The notes below the pieces were generated by a model, which was not told the DNA's origin, made no database searches, and saw only the letters and a list, made by a program, of their open reading frames with translations. Of a DNA stretch of 64,000 nt, positions 14,407-22,824 are shown piece by piece. The stretch comes from an uncultured Chryseobacterium sp. GTDB lineage: Bacteria; Bacteroidota; Bacteroidia; Flavobacteriales; Weeksellaceae. The DNA lies in contig CAJYLH010000002.1 in the NCBI GenBank assembly GCA_913775525.1, forward strand, positions 31,719 to 95,718, in the 5' to 3' direction. Numbering within the stretch: the stretch's first letter is position 1; each line of letters opens with the position of its first letter. A program made the translations under genes and the position numbers.

Positions 14407-15246
14407 TTACTTTTTCTCTTCCTGATAAGGAAATAGTTTCACCAACCCTTCGTACAAACTTCTGTGCAGAATGGTCGCGTGATTATCCGTTTCCATCATC
14501 TTATATTCTATGGTCCAGTTTTTCTCTCCCGCTTTTTTAAACACATCATACAGATCTTCAGCATCTTTTATCATTACCGGATGTTCTCCTTTTCCGACAG
14601 AAATATAAATAAATTTCTTCGTATCCGGAATTTTTGTCAGCCACTGATCTGCGCTTTTTAATAAGCTTTCATTATCCCACCATAAGCTAGGGCTAATAAT
14701 AAAATAATTATTGAACAGTTCAGGCTTTTTTAGCAAAATTTCGGTTGCCAGCAACCCGCCCAACGATTGTCCGAATAGATAGGTATCGGCGACTTTAAAC
14801 TGAGCTTCGATATACGGTTTTAATTCTTTTTCAAGAAAGCTGATGAACTTATCGGAATGCCCCGTCGTTGGGTAATCCTTTTGTAAATCTTTCAAATCCG
14901 TATGAAAGGTGAAATCTCTTTTTCTATCGATATTGGCAATTCCGATCACAATGGTTTCCGGCATGGCATACATCTGATTAAAGAACTGCACCAGTCCGGT
15001 GACGTGAATAAAATCTTCATTCAGGCTTCCATCCAGCAGATAAATGACCGGATAAGATTTGGCTTTATTAAAATTCAGCGGAAGATAGATGTTTAAAGTT
15101 CTGTCTTCATTCAGGATTTTAGATTTCAATGTCCTGATCTCTCCGATTGTCAACGGTTTTACATTGCTATTTTGGGCCGAAACCAAACCTGAAAGCCCAA
15201 TCAGCATGCTACAGATCAGCAGGATTTTTTTAATCATTTTCTTCAC
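14407..15246 (-). CDS. secreted alpha/beta-hydrolase esterase (esterase D/Fes-like)
   Basis: 279 residues with a signal peptide (KKILLICSMLIGLSGLVSAQ). The alpha/beta-hydrolase nucleophile elbow is LFGQSLGG near residue 160, preceded by YPVIYLLDG, the strand before the oxyanion hole in the esterase D (PF00756) family; the catalytic His is probably in DNHATILHRSLY near the end. Relatives include siderophore esterases and feruloyl esterases. There is no direct role in phenylacetate breakdown, so its position between paaY and paaZ looks like an insertion. The 52-base gap upstream contains one of the two REP palindromes. Confidence 0.8.
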   Translation of the reverse strand: MKKMIKKILLICSMLIGLSGLVSAQNSNVKPLTIGEIRTLKSKILNEDRTLNIYLPLNFNKAKSYPVIYLLDGSLNEDFIHVTGLVQFFNQMYAMPETIVIGIANIDRKRDFTFHTDLKDLQKDYPTTGHSDKFISFLEKELKPYIEAQFKVADTYLFGQSLGGLLATEILLKKPELFNNYFIISPSLWWDNESLLKSADQWLTKIPDTKKFIYISVGKGEHPVMIKDAEDLYDVFKKAGEKNWTIEYKMMETDNHATILHRSLYEGLVKLFPYQEEKK

Positions 15247-15254
15247 TTTTTTCT

Positions 15255-15287
15255 AAACCTAACGGATTTTAGAAACCCGTTAGGTTT
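15255..15287. repeat. REP palindrome, downstream copy
   Basis: A 33-base element with arms AAACCTAACGG (15255-15265) and CCGTTAGGTTT (15277-15287), lying 12 bases past the stop of the transposase gene. It has the same length and arms as the upstream copy, with a few changes next to the centre. It can also act as a hairpin in the transcript. Confidence 0.8.
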
Positions 15288-15298
15288 GTTCTACATTA

Positions 15299-15877
15299 TC
15301 ATTCTAAATCCAAGAAATCATATTCTACATTAGACTGATGATAATTTTCAAAAATATGAACCGAATCGAAATACTGCATTATTTCACTTCGGTTTACCTT
15401 ACTTTCCTTTTCTGGGTTAATATAAGACCGATAAGAAGAATATTTCCATAAACCAGCTTCTGTTGCAAACCCGTGATTAACCGGATTATTATGGATGTAA
15501 TGCAATACTTTAAGCAAATATTTTTCGTCAGTAATCTTCTTTCTTTTCACAGCATTCAGGAATAAAGCACCTTTTCTGTCATACATTTTATTAAATGCTT
15601 TTGCATAAGAATTGAGAAAATTCCCAAAATGTTTCATGAGATAAGCATGTTCATCTTCTGTTGGCACACCTTCAACAGTCTTGAATCTTACCAATAAATG
15701 AAAATGATTAGCCATTAAACAATAGGCATAAATATCAGCTATCGGCAAAATATACTGCATTAGTCTTCTAAGGAAAAACTGATAATTGGTATCTTCACGA
15801 AAGATAAGTTCTCTCCCGTTCACATGAGAAAAAATATGATACACATAATCAAACTCAAAACTTTCGGTATTAACCAT
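15299..15877 (-). CDS. REP-associated tyrosine transposase (RAYT, Y1 family)
   Basis: 192 residues with the Y1_Tnp/RAYT layout: N-terminal YVYHIFSHVNGRELIF, the HUH metal motif H58-F-H60 in MANHFHLLVR, and the C-terminal block YLLKVLHYIHNNPVNHG (Tyr120 or Tyr127 are candidate nucleophiles) followed by WKYSSYRSYI. HUH transposases of this group nick and join single-stranded DNA at REP palindromes and are usually domesticated single-copy genes. Here the gene is flanked at 12 and 36 bases by two 33-base palindromes of matching sequence, so enzyme and substrate are together. It sits between paaY and the esterase in the same orientation as the cluster and appears intact. Confidence 0.9.
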   Translation of the reverse strand: MVNTESFEFDYVYHIFSHVNGRELIFREDTNYQFFLRRLMQYILPIADIYAYCLMANHFHLLVRFKTVEGVPTEDEHAYLMKHFGNFLNSYAKAFNKMYDRKGALFLNAVKRKKITDEKYLLKVLHYIHNNPVNHGFATEAGLWKYSSYRSYINPEKESKVNRSEIMQYFDSVHIFENYHQSNVEYDFLDLE

Positions 15878-15913
15878 TATGACAGTAATTTTCCTATTTG
15901 GTCTTATTTAGTA

Positions 15914-15946
15914 AAACCTAACGGGTTTTGAAAACCCGTTAGGTTT
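15914..15946. repeat. REP palindrome, upstream copy (perfect)
   Basis: AAACCTAACGGGTTTT (15914-15929), a single G, then its exact complement (15931-15946): a perfect 16-base inverted repeat with a one-base centre, 36 bases ahead of the transposase start. With the copy at 15255-15287 it brackets the transposase gene. Confidence 0.9.
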
Positions 15947-15968
15947 ATAGAGGCCTACCTATCAAAGT

Positions 15969-16562
15969 TTATTTCACATCATCCCAGATGCTGTAATCCA
16001 CCACCTTCGTCGGGATTTGCTGCACATATTCAGTAAACGGTTCACAGGGAAGAATGGCGTCTTTCCCTTCTCTGGCCAGCTCCTGGTACAGCCGGGTGCC
16101 TTCAGTCTTCCATTTGATCATTTCATCAGAAACATCGCGGATGATCCGGGCCGGGCTTCCGACAATCAGCTTCCGGGCGTCGCATCTGAAGTTGGCCGGA
16201 ACAAAAGCCAGCGCCCCAATAATGCATTCATCACCGATAATTGCTTTGTCCATCACCACGGCGTTCATTCCGACCAGACAGTTCCTTCCGATATGTCCGG
16301 AATGGATGATCGCGCCGTGACCGATATGCGCTGATTCTTCCAGAATGGTTTCAATACCCGGGAAAACATGAAGCGTACAGTTTTCCTGAACATTCGCGCC
16401 GTCCTTCACAATGATTTTTCCCCAATCGCCGCGGATGACCGCATTCGGGCCGACATATACTTCTTCACCGATTTCCACATTCCCGATAATCACCGCCTGC
16501 GGATGAACGTAAGCGGAAGGTTTGATGATGGGCCGGATGCCGTGGTATGAGTAGATATTCAT
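15969..16562 (-). CDS. paaY: PaaY, hexapeptide-repeat thioesterase of the phenylacetate pathway
   Basis: 197 residues of left-handed beta-helix repeats (GNVEIGEEVYVGPNAVIRGD, then IIHSGHIGRNCLVGMNAVVM), the gamma-carbonic-anhydrase fold, with three His (HVF, HIGHG, HSG) in metal-binding positions. The length equals E. coli PaaY (196). The C-terminal helix TEYVQQIPTKVVDYSIWDDVK is a PaaY feature. PaaY hydrolyses 2-hydroxycyclohepta-1,4,6-triene-1-formyl-CoA, a dead-end product that otherwise traps CoA. Its place next to paaJ agrees. Confidence 0.9.
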   Translation of the reverse strand: MNIYSYHGIRPIIKPSAYVHPQAVIIGNVEIGEEVYVGPNAVIRGDWGKIIVKDGANVQENCTLHVFPGIETILEESAHIGHGAIIHSGHIGRNCLVGMNAVVMDKAIIGDECIIGALAFVPANFRCDARKLIVGSPARIIRDVSDEMIKWKTEGTRLYQELAREGKDAILPCEPFTEYVQQIPTKVVDYSIWDDVK

Positions 16563-16677
16563 AAGCTTAATTTGAAAATTTTAGAATGAGTTAATTTGAA
16601 AATTCTTAAGTACTGCAATATGAGAACTTAAAATTGTTATAATCATTTTCGAATTCTCAAATTAGCACATTTTCAAA
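16563..16677. repeat. period-8 repeat spacer, TTAATTTGAAAAT type
   Basis: The paaY-paaJ gap starts with TTAATTTGAAAAT (about 16567) and ends with its complement ATTTTCAAATTAA (16668-16680). Between them the same word family recurs every 8 bases on one strand in the left half and on the other strand in the right half. No gene or promoter is evident. Confidence 0.6.
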
Positions 16678-17886
16678 TTAAACCCGTTCAATCACCATTG
16701 CATAACCCTGTCCGACACCGATACAAAGGGTACACAAGGCATATTTCTTATTCTGTTTCTGCAATTCCATCGCGGCAGAACCGATGATTCTCGCTCCGGA
16801 AACGCCCAGTGGATGACCGATGGCAATAGCACCTCCGTTTGGATTGACTCTGGAATCATCGTCTTTCAGACCTAACGATCTTGTCACCGCCAAAGCCTGA
16901 GCAGCAAATGCTTCGTTCAGTTCGATGACATCCATATCTTCCAGTGACAGGTCCAGTCTTTTCAACACTTTTTGGGCGGCTTCTACCGGACCTATTCCCA
17001 TAATTCTCGGTTCTACACCGGCAACGGCTGATCCAAGGATTTTAGCAATCGGCTGTAATCCATATTTCTGCACCGCTTCTTCGCTGGCTAAAATTAATGC
17101 GGCAGCGCCGTCATTCATCCCTGATGCATTTCCGGCGGTTACCGTTCCGCCTTCTTTTCTGAAAGCCGGACGAAGTTTTGCCAGCCCTTCCATGGAAGAA
17201 GTCGGTTTGATGAATTCATCTTTATCGAAAACTTTAGGTTCTCCTTTTTTCTGCGGGATTTCCACTTGTACAATTTCTTCTGCCAGTCTTCCGCTTTCCT
17301 GCGCTCTGGATGCTTTCTGCTGAGACCATAAGGCAAACTGGTCCTGGTCTTCACGGCTGATCTGGTGCATATCGGCTAAGTTTTCCGCCGTTTCTCCCAT
17401 TCCGTCAACCCCGTACATTTCTTTCATTTTCGGGTTAACAAACCGCCATCCGAAGGTGGTATCAAACATCTGGCTGTCTCTTCCGAAAGCCGTGCTCGGT
17501 TTTGACATTACGTAAGGTGAACGCGTCATGTGCTCTACACCTCCTGCGATATAGATCTCCCCTTCTCCGGCAGCAATGGCACGGAATGCATTCGCTACGG
17601 CAGACATTCCCGAAGCACACAGCCTGTTTACGGTTTCACCCCCAATTTTATATGGAAGACCAGCCAACAACAGGGCCATTCTCGCCACATTCCGGTTGTC
17701 TTCACCCGCCTGGTTGGCGCACCCGAAGATCACATCCTCGATTTCCTCTACTGGAACTTCCGGGTTTCTCGCGATGATCTCTTTGATGACAATCGCTGCC
17801 AGATCATCAGCTCTTACTTCTGAAAGGCCTCCGCTTAATTTTGAAATCGGAGTCCTGATGTAGTCTATGATGTATACGTTGTTCAT
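16678..17886 (-). CDS. paaJ: PaaJ/PcaF, 3-oxoadipyl-CoA/3-oxo-5,6-dehydrosuberyl-CoA thiolase
   Basis: 402 residues of the thiolase fold. The acylated Cys is in NRLCASGMSAV (about residue 89), with the His and second Cys in NEAFAAQALA, NPNGGAIAIGHPLG and CTLCIGVGQGYA. The start MNNVYIIDYIRTPISKLSGGLS is typical for the 3-oxoadipyl-CoA thiolase branch. It carries out both thiolytic steps of the phenylacetate pathway, giving acetyl-CoA and 2,3-dehydroadipyl-CoA and finally succinyl-CoA. It lies between paaI and paaY on the same strand. Confidence 0.92.
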   Translation of the reverse strand: MNNVYIIDYIRTPISKLSGGLSEVRADDLAAIVIKEIIARNPEVPVEEIEDVIFGCANQAGEDNRNVARMALLLAGLPYKIGGETVNRLCASGMSAVANAFRAIAAGEGEIYIAGGVEHMTRSPYVMSKPSTAFGRDSQMFDTTFGWRFVNPKMKEMYGVDGMGETAENLADMHQISREDQDQFALWSQQKASRAQESGRLAEEIVQVEIPQKKGEPKVFDKDEFIKPTSSMEGLAKLRPAFRKEGGTVTAGNASGMNDGAAALILASEEAVQKYGLQPIAKILGSAVAGVEPRIMGIGPVEAAQKVLKRLDLSLEDMDVIELNEAFAAQALAVTRSLGLKDDDSRVNPNGGAIAIGHPLGVSGARIIGSAAMELQKQNKKYALCTLCIGVGQGYAMVIERV

Positions 17887-17973
17887 ATTTTTGCTTTATG
17901 CTAAAAGCTACAGGCAGTAGGCTTTACCAGCTTAGAAAAAGCTTACGCCTATTGCTTAAAGCTTACAGCTTAT
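17887..17973. repeat. period-7 repeat spacer, AAGCTTT/AGGC type
   Basis: The paaI-paaJ gap is made of 7-base units such as AAGCTGT and AAGCTTT (complement of the right half) and AGGCAGT, AGGCTTT (left half). The two halves are inverted around about 17935, giving a hairpin-capable spacer. Note the period of 7 instead of 8. Confidence 0.6.
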
Positions 17974-18387
17974 TTATAATTCTGTTACTTTTTTTCCAAT
18001 TTTATACACAGTCCCCACAAACTTAGCCACAAGATCTTCGTTCTGATTGGTGATTTTAATGTCATAGACTGCGGTTTTCCGGGTTTCGTTGGCCAGAATG
18101 CTTTCTGCCCTGAAAACATCGCCTTCTTTTCCGGCTTTGGTAAAATTGATGACACAGTTTAGGGCTACTGCTGCATCTCCCGAATTGTTGGAAGAAAATG
18201 CCAGTGCCGAATCGGCAAAGGCAAAGGTAATGCCTCCATGCACCGTTTTCAGCCCGTTGATCATTTCCTTTTTAACGGGCATTTCTATTAAACAATAATT
18301 TTCTTCTACTTCAATCAGTTTAATATTCATCCATTGAGAAAACTCGTCCTGACCGAGCATATATTCTGCAACCTGTTTTGGGGTCAT
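17974..18387 (-). CDS. paaI: PaaI hydroxyphenylacetyl-CoA thioesterase
   Basis: 137 residues, hot-dog fold. The diagnostic stretch is TVHGGITFAFADSALAFSSN (49-68), with the HGG loop and the catalytic Asp of the PaaI family. E. coli PaaI is 140 residues. It hydrolyses ring-hydroxylated phenylacetyl-CoA esters, rescuing CoA when the epoxidase meets the wrong substrate. The start codon directly follows the stop of the 81-residue membrane protein, so this foreign gene and paaI are translated from one message. Confidence 0.92.
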   Translation of the reverse strand: MTPKQVAEYMLGQDEFSQWMNIKLIEVEENYCLIEMPVKKEMINGLKTVHGGITFAFADSALAFSSNNSGDAAVALNCVINFTKAGKEGDVFRAESILANETRKTAVYDIKITNQNEDLVAKFVGTVYKIGKKVTEL

Positions 18388-18633
18388 TTATTTTTTATTT
18401 AAATTTCTAAATTTCAGTAAATCTTTCCAGGTATAATCTCTGCCATCCAAGATGAAAAAACCTAAAAATATAGAGAGGAAATAAAATACAAAACCAAATG
18501 CATTCAGGCTTTCTTCATCATCCCATCCGAACTTATAAAAAAGAAGCTTTACCAGAAAGAAACAGGAAATGAAAATAATTGCGTTCACCAGGGAGCGCAG
18601 GACATTTTTCTTAGTCAATATTCTTTTAAGCAT
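18388..18633 (-). CDS. small two-helix membrane protein, function unknown
   Basis: 81 residues: basic N-terminus (MLKRILTKKNVLR), helix about 14-33, acidic loop FGWDDEESLNAFG, helix about 45-62, basic tail. No family recognised. Its stop codon abuts the paaI start with no gap, so it is part of the paa transcript although not a known paa gene. Confidence 0.65.
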   Translation of the reverse strand: MLKRILTKKNVLRSLVNAIIFISCFFLVKLLFYKFGWDDEESLNAFGFVFYFLSIFLGFFILDGRDYTWKDLLKFRNLNKK

Positions 18634-18660
18634 GATTTCAGTTTTAGATTAAAGTATTTA

Positions 18661-18972
18661 CTACTGTATGATTTCTTCATATAATTCATCAGCTAAACGG
18701 TCGTAAATACTCATGGTTTTCCCCAGAATAACCTGGCCATTGGAAAGGTTTTTCGGATCGCTGTTATTTTCATTAAGATCAGACGCCTCCAGATCAATGC
18801 CTTCCTCATCAGCCATTCTTTGAACGAGCACTTTGTATTTTATATTAAATTTCGACAATATTTCAAGCCGGTCCTGATCGCTCTCTATCGAAGAAAGTTC
18901 CTGAACCAGATACTCTTTTTCGATACGCAGCCTGATTTCCAGTTCGGCTCTGAATTCTTCTATATGCATCAA
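18661..18972 (-). CDS. small soluble protein, function unknown
   Basis: About 103 residues, highly charged, mostly predicted helix: FRAELEIRLRIEKEYLVQELSSIESDQDRLEILSKFNIKYKVLVQRM, then an acidic Asn/Asp-rich middle and a short C-terminal helix. The second Met (MHIEEF) is an equally good start. No family recognised. It precedes the 81-residue membrane protein by 27 bases. The 233-base gap upstream (18973-19205) is AT-rich with no gene that I can support. Confidence 0.6.
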   Translation of the reverse strand: MMHIEEFRAELEIRLRIEKEYLVQELSSIESDQDRLEILSKFNIKYKVLVQRMADEEGIDLEASDLNENNSDPKNLSNGQVILGKTMSIYDRLADELYEEIIQ

Positions 18973-19205
18973 AACTTTAATTACTTCATTATATATCTTT
19001 CCAGTCAGGCTTTTTTAAATACTGTTTCCATCTTTATCGAAATTCAATACATTTGATATTTCTCTTAACTGAAAAAGTTCAAAACTTACTTTGTGGATTT
19101 TAATTCCAATTAATCTTCTTAATTGCCTGTTAGCCTATAATTTATCTTTCTTTTCCGTATCAGCATTTGTTATTTCAATAATCGGAGTTTTCTTTTTTAA
19201 CCTAC

Positions 19206-20543
19206 TCATGAATAAATTTTGCAGATCTCGGATATTTCTGTTAAATTTTTCTGCTTAGGCATGAGATTAATGCTTTTTAATTCTTCAAAATCTCCTGTCA
19301 GTGTTTCGTCTATCCAACCTTTATCAAAAAGGATTTTAATATTTTCAACGAAATCCTTTTGAACGAATGGAAATACATCCGCAACAAACAAAGAGAAGAA
19401 TTCTTTTGAAATGATATTATCTTCTTCTTTGGCGTTGATATAAACAGACAAACAGTAATTCCACATGTCAGGGATATCAGCCTCTTTAAACGATGCCTGT
19501 ACCATAGCAGATAAGACGGCTCCTTTGGAAAACGAATAAATACCCGGTTTCAACAAGAAGTCTTTAAGCGTTTCCCTCTTATTTTCAGAAAGCACAAAAA
19601 TCACTTCCCAAAGGTATTCGGAGAGAAAATCATCTAACCAGAATTCAAGAAAATCTTCATCATTGCTTATAAAATCCAGAATGTCTTCTAAAGCTTCTTC
19701 AGCCTTCAGTTCTCTCAACAACAATAGCACATGAATCGGAAATGGGAAATCGGTTCCCAAAGACAGGAAATGGTGGTAACGGTTTTCGGCATCTTTTAAA
19801 AGCTTCCGCAAATCATTGATAACCGAATTTCTATCCAAAGACCTGACTTCGTCTGTAAAAGCTAAATTACCTTTGTAAAGTTTATATAATTCTTTGTTCT
19901 GAAGAGCTGGTTCTACTTCAGAAGAATCCATCTCAATAATTTTTTCAGGAAGAGGTTCCAGATCATAATCCCTGAAATCCGGCAGGCTGTGCATCATTAA
20001 TCTGTTTTCAAGATCATCGATGTAACCTTTCTCAGCATCCATGGAATGAAGAAGCTGTAGTATTTCCACCACATTCTGCTCGTTGTTTTTTTTAAGTTCG
20101 ATCAAGGCCCGGATATAATAAAAAGTCTGAACCTGAGTATAATGGAAAATTTGCTGTCCGGGTAGCAAATCCGATACATTTTCAGCATATCCGAATACAC
20201 TTTCCGCCAAATCGATTTCATCATTATCCATATAAAATCTGGCCAGGCTAACTTTTCCAATAATATAGTCAGGATGTTCTTCAACGGTCTTCAGGAGAAT
20301 GTTTTTCAAATCATTTTTTCTGTCGAGTCTTTCAAAAGCTACTGCAAGAAAATTTTTGAATTCGGGAATCCTTGGAAATTTAACGATTAATTTTTGCAGA
20401 TCTTCAGCCACCTTCCATGCAATTTTACTTTTTCTTACTTTCTGAAAAAATTCCTCGATTTTTTGTAATACAAAAGGTGGATAGTTTTTCGTATCCGTAT
20501 CAGAATCGATTTTTATTTTATCTATTGAATATTTACTTGCCAC
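19206..20543 (-). CDS. alpha-helical repeat protein (TPR-like N-terminus, DUF1186-like C-terminus)
   Basis: 445 residues without signal peptide or membrane helix. Residues 25-190 form helix pairs of TPR type (FPRIPEFKNFLAVAFERLDRK, HPDYIIGKVSLARFYMDNDE, DLAESVFGYAENV). Residues about 270-400 resemble DUF1186/HEAT-like units (LLRELKAEEALEDILDFI, FLEFWLDDFLSEYLWEVIF, GAVLSAMVQASF). Such proteins usually act as scaffolds. Together with the next two small genes it interrupts the paa order between paaH and paaI. No known role in phenylacetate catabolism. Family names are judged by eye. Confidence 0.65.
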   Translation of the reverse strand: MASKYSIDKIKIDSDTDTKNYPPFVLQKIEEFFQKVRKSKIAWKVAEDLQKLIVKFPRIPEFKNFLAVAFERLDRKNDLKNILLKTVEEHPDYIIGKVSLARFYMDNDEIDLAESVFGYAENVSDLLPGQQIFHYTQVQTFYYIRALIELKKNNEQNVVEILQLLHSMDAEKGYIDDLENRLMMHSLPDFRDYDLEPLPEKIIEMDSSEVEPALQNKELYKLYKGNLAFTDEVRSLDRNSVINDLRKLLKDAENRYHHFLSLGTDFPFPIHVLLLLRELKAEEALEDILDFISNDEDFLEFWLDDFLSEYLWEVIFVLSENKRETLKDFLLKPGIYSFSKGAVLSAMVQASFKEADIPDMWNYCLSVYINAKEEDNIISKEFFSLFVADVFPFVQKDFVENIKILFDKGWIDETLTGDFEELKSINLMPKQKNLTEISEICKIYS

Positions 20544-20602
20544 TTGAATTGTCTATATATTAATACAATCAGAATTTATCTAATAAAAAATTGATGGGAA
20601 AA

Positions 20603-21742
20603 TCATGAAATCATTTTTCTCAGCAACGGACTTTGTCTGTAGCGGTCTTCCTGGTATTCCTCATAAAGATTCTGCAGGATTCCGGAGATCTTTGCATATC
20701 CGATTTCTTCTCCCCAAGCCAGTAATCCTTTCGGATAGTTGACGCCTTTCTGCATGGCCAGTTCCAAATCTTCATCATTGGCAATGCCCAATCTTTTAGC
20801 TTCTACCGCCTCATTGATCAGCATAGAAATGATTCTCATAAAAATCTGCTGATAAAGCGAATCATCTTTCTGAGGTTCAGGTTTAGCAGCTCCTTCTGCA
20901 TAATCATAGAAGCCTTTCCCGGTTTTCCGGCCGTGTAATTTGGCTTCGGACATTCTCTGCTGAAGCAGGGACGGTTTGTATTTCGGGTCGTAAAAATATT
21001 CGTTGTACACCGTTTTGGTTACTGAGAAATTGACATCCACACCGATGAGATCCATTAATTCAAAAGGGCCCATTTTAAAGTTTCCGATGGTTTTCATGGC
21101 ATCATCCACCTGTTCTATGGTGGCAATGTTTTCTTCCACAATCCTAAGGGCCTCTCCATAATACGGACGGGCAATCCTGTTTACGATAAACCCCGGAATA
21201 TCTTTAGCGATAACCGGCGTTTTCCCCCAGTCTTTCATCAGGCTGTAGATTTTTTCCGGCAACGATTTTCCCGTCAGCAAAGACGGGATTACCTCTACCA
21301 ATGGCATCAGGGGTGCGGGATTAAAAAAGTGGATTCCGATGAAACGTTCAGGGTGTTTCAGTTCCGCACCGAGAGAGGTAATGGAAATGGATGAGGTATT
21401 GGATCCGATGATACAGCTTTCGGAAACATGGTTTTCCAATTCCGTGAATACCTTCGTTTTAATTTCTTTATTTTCAATGATGGCTTCAATGATGAGTTCA
21501 CAGTCTTTGAAGTCCTTCAGTTCTGTCGCGATGGAGATATTGGCTAAAATTTCAGTCATTTTCTCACCTGAAATCTTCTGCTTGTCTACCAGTTTAGTAA
21601 GTGTTTTTTCCAAGCCGAGTGTGGCGGTTTCCACCTGCTGGGCATTGGCGTCATACACCCATACTTTGCATCCGTTTGTAGCGGCTACCTGAGCAATGCC
21701 TATTCCCATGGTTCCGGCACCGATGATTCCTACATTTGTCAT
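20603..21742 (-). CDS. paaH: PaaH/PaaC-type 3-hydroxyadipyl-CoA dehydrogenase
   Basis: 379 residues from the ATG at 21740-21742; the upstream TTG lies in spacer repeats. The Rossmann motif GIIGAGTMGIGIA (5-17) binds NAD. Next come the conserved IGSNTSSISI, the catalytic His in IGIHFFNPAPLMPLVEV and KDIPGFIVNRI, then the two C-terminal dimerisation domains including HGRKTGKGFYDY. E. coli PaaH is longer (475), but this shorter two-domain form is frequent in Bacteroidota. It oxidises 3-hydroxyadipyl-CoA to 3-oxoadipyl-CoA. Confidence 0.9.
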   Translation of the reverse strand: MTNVGIIGAGTMGIGIAQVAATNGCKVWVYDANAQQVETATLGLEKTLTKLVDKQKISGEKMTEILANISIATELKDFKDCELIIEAIIENKEIKTKVFTELENHVSESCIIGSNTSSISITSLGAELKHPERFIGIHFFNPAPLMPLVEVIPSLLTGKSLPEKIYSLMKDWGKTPVIAKDIPGFIVNRIARPYYGEALRIVEENIATIEQVDDAMKTIGNFKMGPFELMDLIGVDVNFSVTKTVYNEYFYDPKYKPSLLQQRMSEAKLHGRKTGKGFYDYAEGAAKPEPQKDDSLYQQIFMRIISMLINEAVEAKRLGIANDEDLELAMQKGVNYPKGLLAWGEEIGYAKISGILQNLYEEYQEDRYRQSPLLRKMIS

Positions 21743-21848
21743 AATGTAACAGTGTATCAATGTATCAATGTAACTATCAATTCCATACTGAGCTTATAAA
21801 AACACCTCATTGGTAAACTGCTACATTGGTACATTGTTATATTAATTC
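21743..21848. repeat. period-8 repeat spacer, AATGTANC type, head-to-head
   Basis: From the left the units AATGTAAC, AGTGTATC, AATGTATC follow each other without gaps; from the right on the complement come AATATAAC, AATGTACC, AATGTAGC, AGTTTACC. The arms face each other around about 21795. The spacer separates paaH from paaG. Confidence 0.7.
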
Positions 21849-22649
21849 TTATTTCCCTTTATATTCAGGTTTTCTTTTCTGTAAAAATGCATTTACGCCT
21901 TCTATGAAATCTTCTGTTTCTGCGGCTTCCTGTTGAAGGTCGGCTTCGAGTTCCAATTGCTCTTTCAATGTGTTATTATAAGAATTGGCGAATGCTTTTT
22001 TGGTGAGCTTAAAGGCTGCAGTCGGCATGTTGGACATTCTTTCGAGAATTTCCATTGATTTTGAATTAAATTCCTCCTCTGTAAAAACCTCAGCCACAAG
22101 GCCGTAGGCTTTTGATTCCTCAGCGGATAATTTTTTACCGGTAAATGCCAGATAATTCGCCATTTGTCGACCCAATAATCTTGGTAAGAAATACGTTCCT
22201 CCGGTGTCCGGAATCAATCCGATATTAGAGAAAGCCTGGGAGAAATACGCTTTATTGTTGGCAAGTACAAAATCACAGATCAACGCCAGCATCGCTCCGG
22301 CACCTACGGCAGGACCATTAACCAAGGCCACGACCGGTTTCTTGCAACGCGTGAGTTCCAATACCAGCGGATTGTAATAATCGGTTACGATCTTTCTAAT
22401 GATATCGTGATCATGATGTTCATTCCCGGTTACAAAGGCATCGTCCAGGTTTTGACCAGAGCAGAACGCTCTTCCTCTTCCGGAAATAGCGACACAGCGA
22501 ACGGCAGGATCATTGCTGCATTCTCTGATGAAATCTTTCAGATCCGAAAGCGATGGCTTGGTCAGCGCATTCATGGTTTCCGGCTGGTTGAGGTAAGCGA
22601 TTTTCAGCTTTCCTTCAAAGTGCGTTTCAATATCGAGTTGGGTATACAT
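21849..22649 (-). CDS. paaG: PaaG, 1,2-epoxyphenylacetyl-CoA isomerase
   Basis: 266 residues from the ATG at 22647-22649 (MYTQLDIETHFEGK); the TTG eight codons upstream is less likely. Crotonase fold with oxyanion segments FCSGQNLDD and GPAVGAGAMLAL, and the PaaG signature FSNIGLIPDTGGTYFLPRLL, where Asp replaces the usual second catalytic Glu as in E. coli PaaG. It converts the ring epoxide to oxepin-CoA and later shifts a double bond in the linear intermediate. It lies between paaH and paaD. Confidence 0.92.
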   Translation of the reverse strand: MYTQLDIETHFEGKLKIAYLNQPETMNALTKPSLSDLKDFIRECSNDPAVRCVAISGRGRAFCSGQNLDDAFVTGNEHHDHDIIRKIVTDYYNPLVLELTRCKKPVVALVNGPAVGAGAMLALICDFVLANNKAYFSQAFSNIGLIPDTGGTYFLPRLLGRQMANYLAFTGKKLSAEESKAYGLVAEVFTEEEFNSKSMEILERMSNMPTAAFKLTKKAFANSYNNTLKEQLELEADLQQEAAETEDFIEGVNAFLQKRKPEYKGK

Positions 22650-22824
22650 AGTTTTATTTTTATGATTAAACAAATATAAAATAATGTAACAATGTACCAG
22701 TACAATAATCTATCAATATACCAGTTTAACAATGTAATACTTATAATTCGGTCTGAATTTTATTGGTAATTTTCTACATTGATGTATTGTTACATTGGTA
22801 TATTTTTACATTGTTATATTAATT
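22650..22824. repeat. long period-8 repeat spacer, AATGTANC type, head-to-head
   Basis: The 175-base paaD-paaG gap is the clearest example. Left arm (about 22682-22740): AATGTAAC, AATGTACC, AGTACAAT, AATCTATC, AATATACC, AGTTTAAC, AATGTAAT in perfect register. Right arm (about 22770-22822) on the complement: AATATAAC, AATGTAAA, AATATACC, AATGTAAC, AATACATC, AATGTAGA. No gene. Confidence 0.75.
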
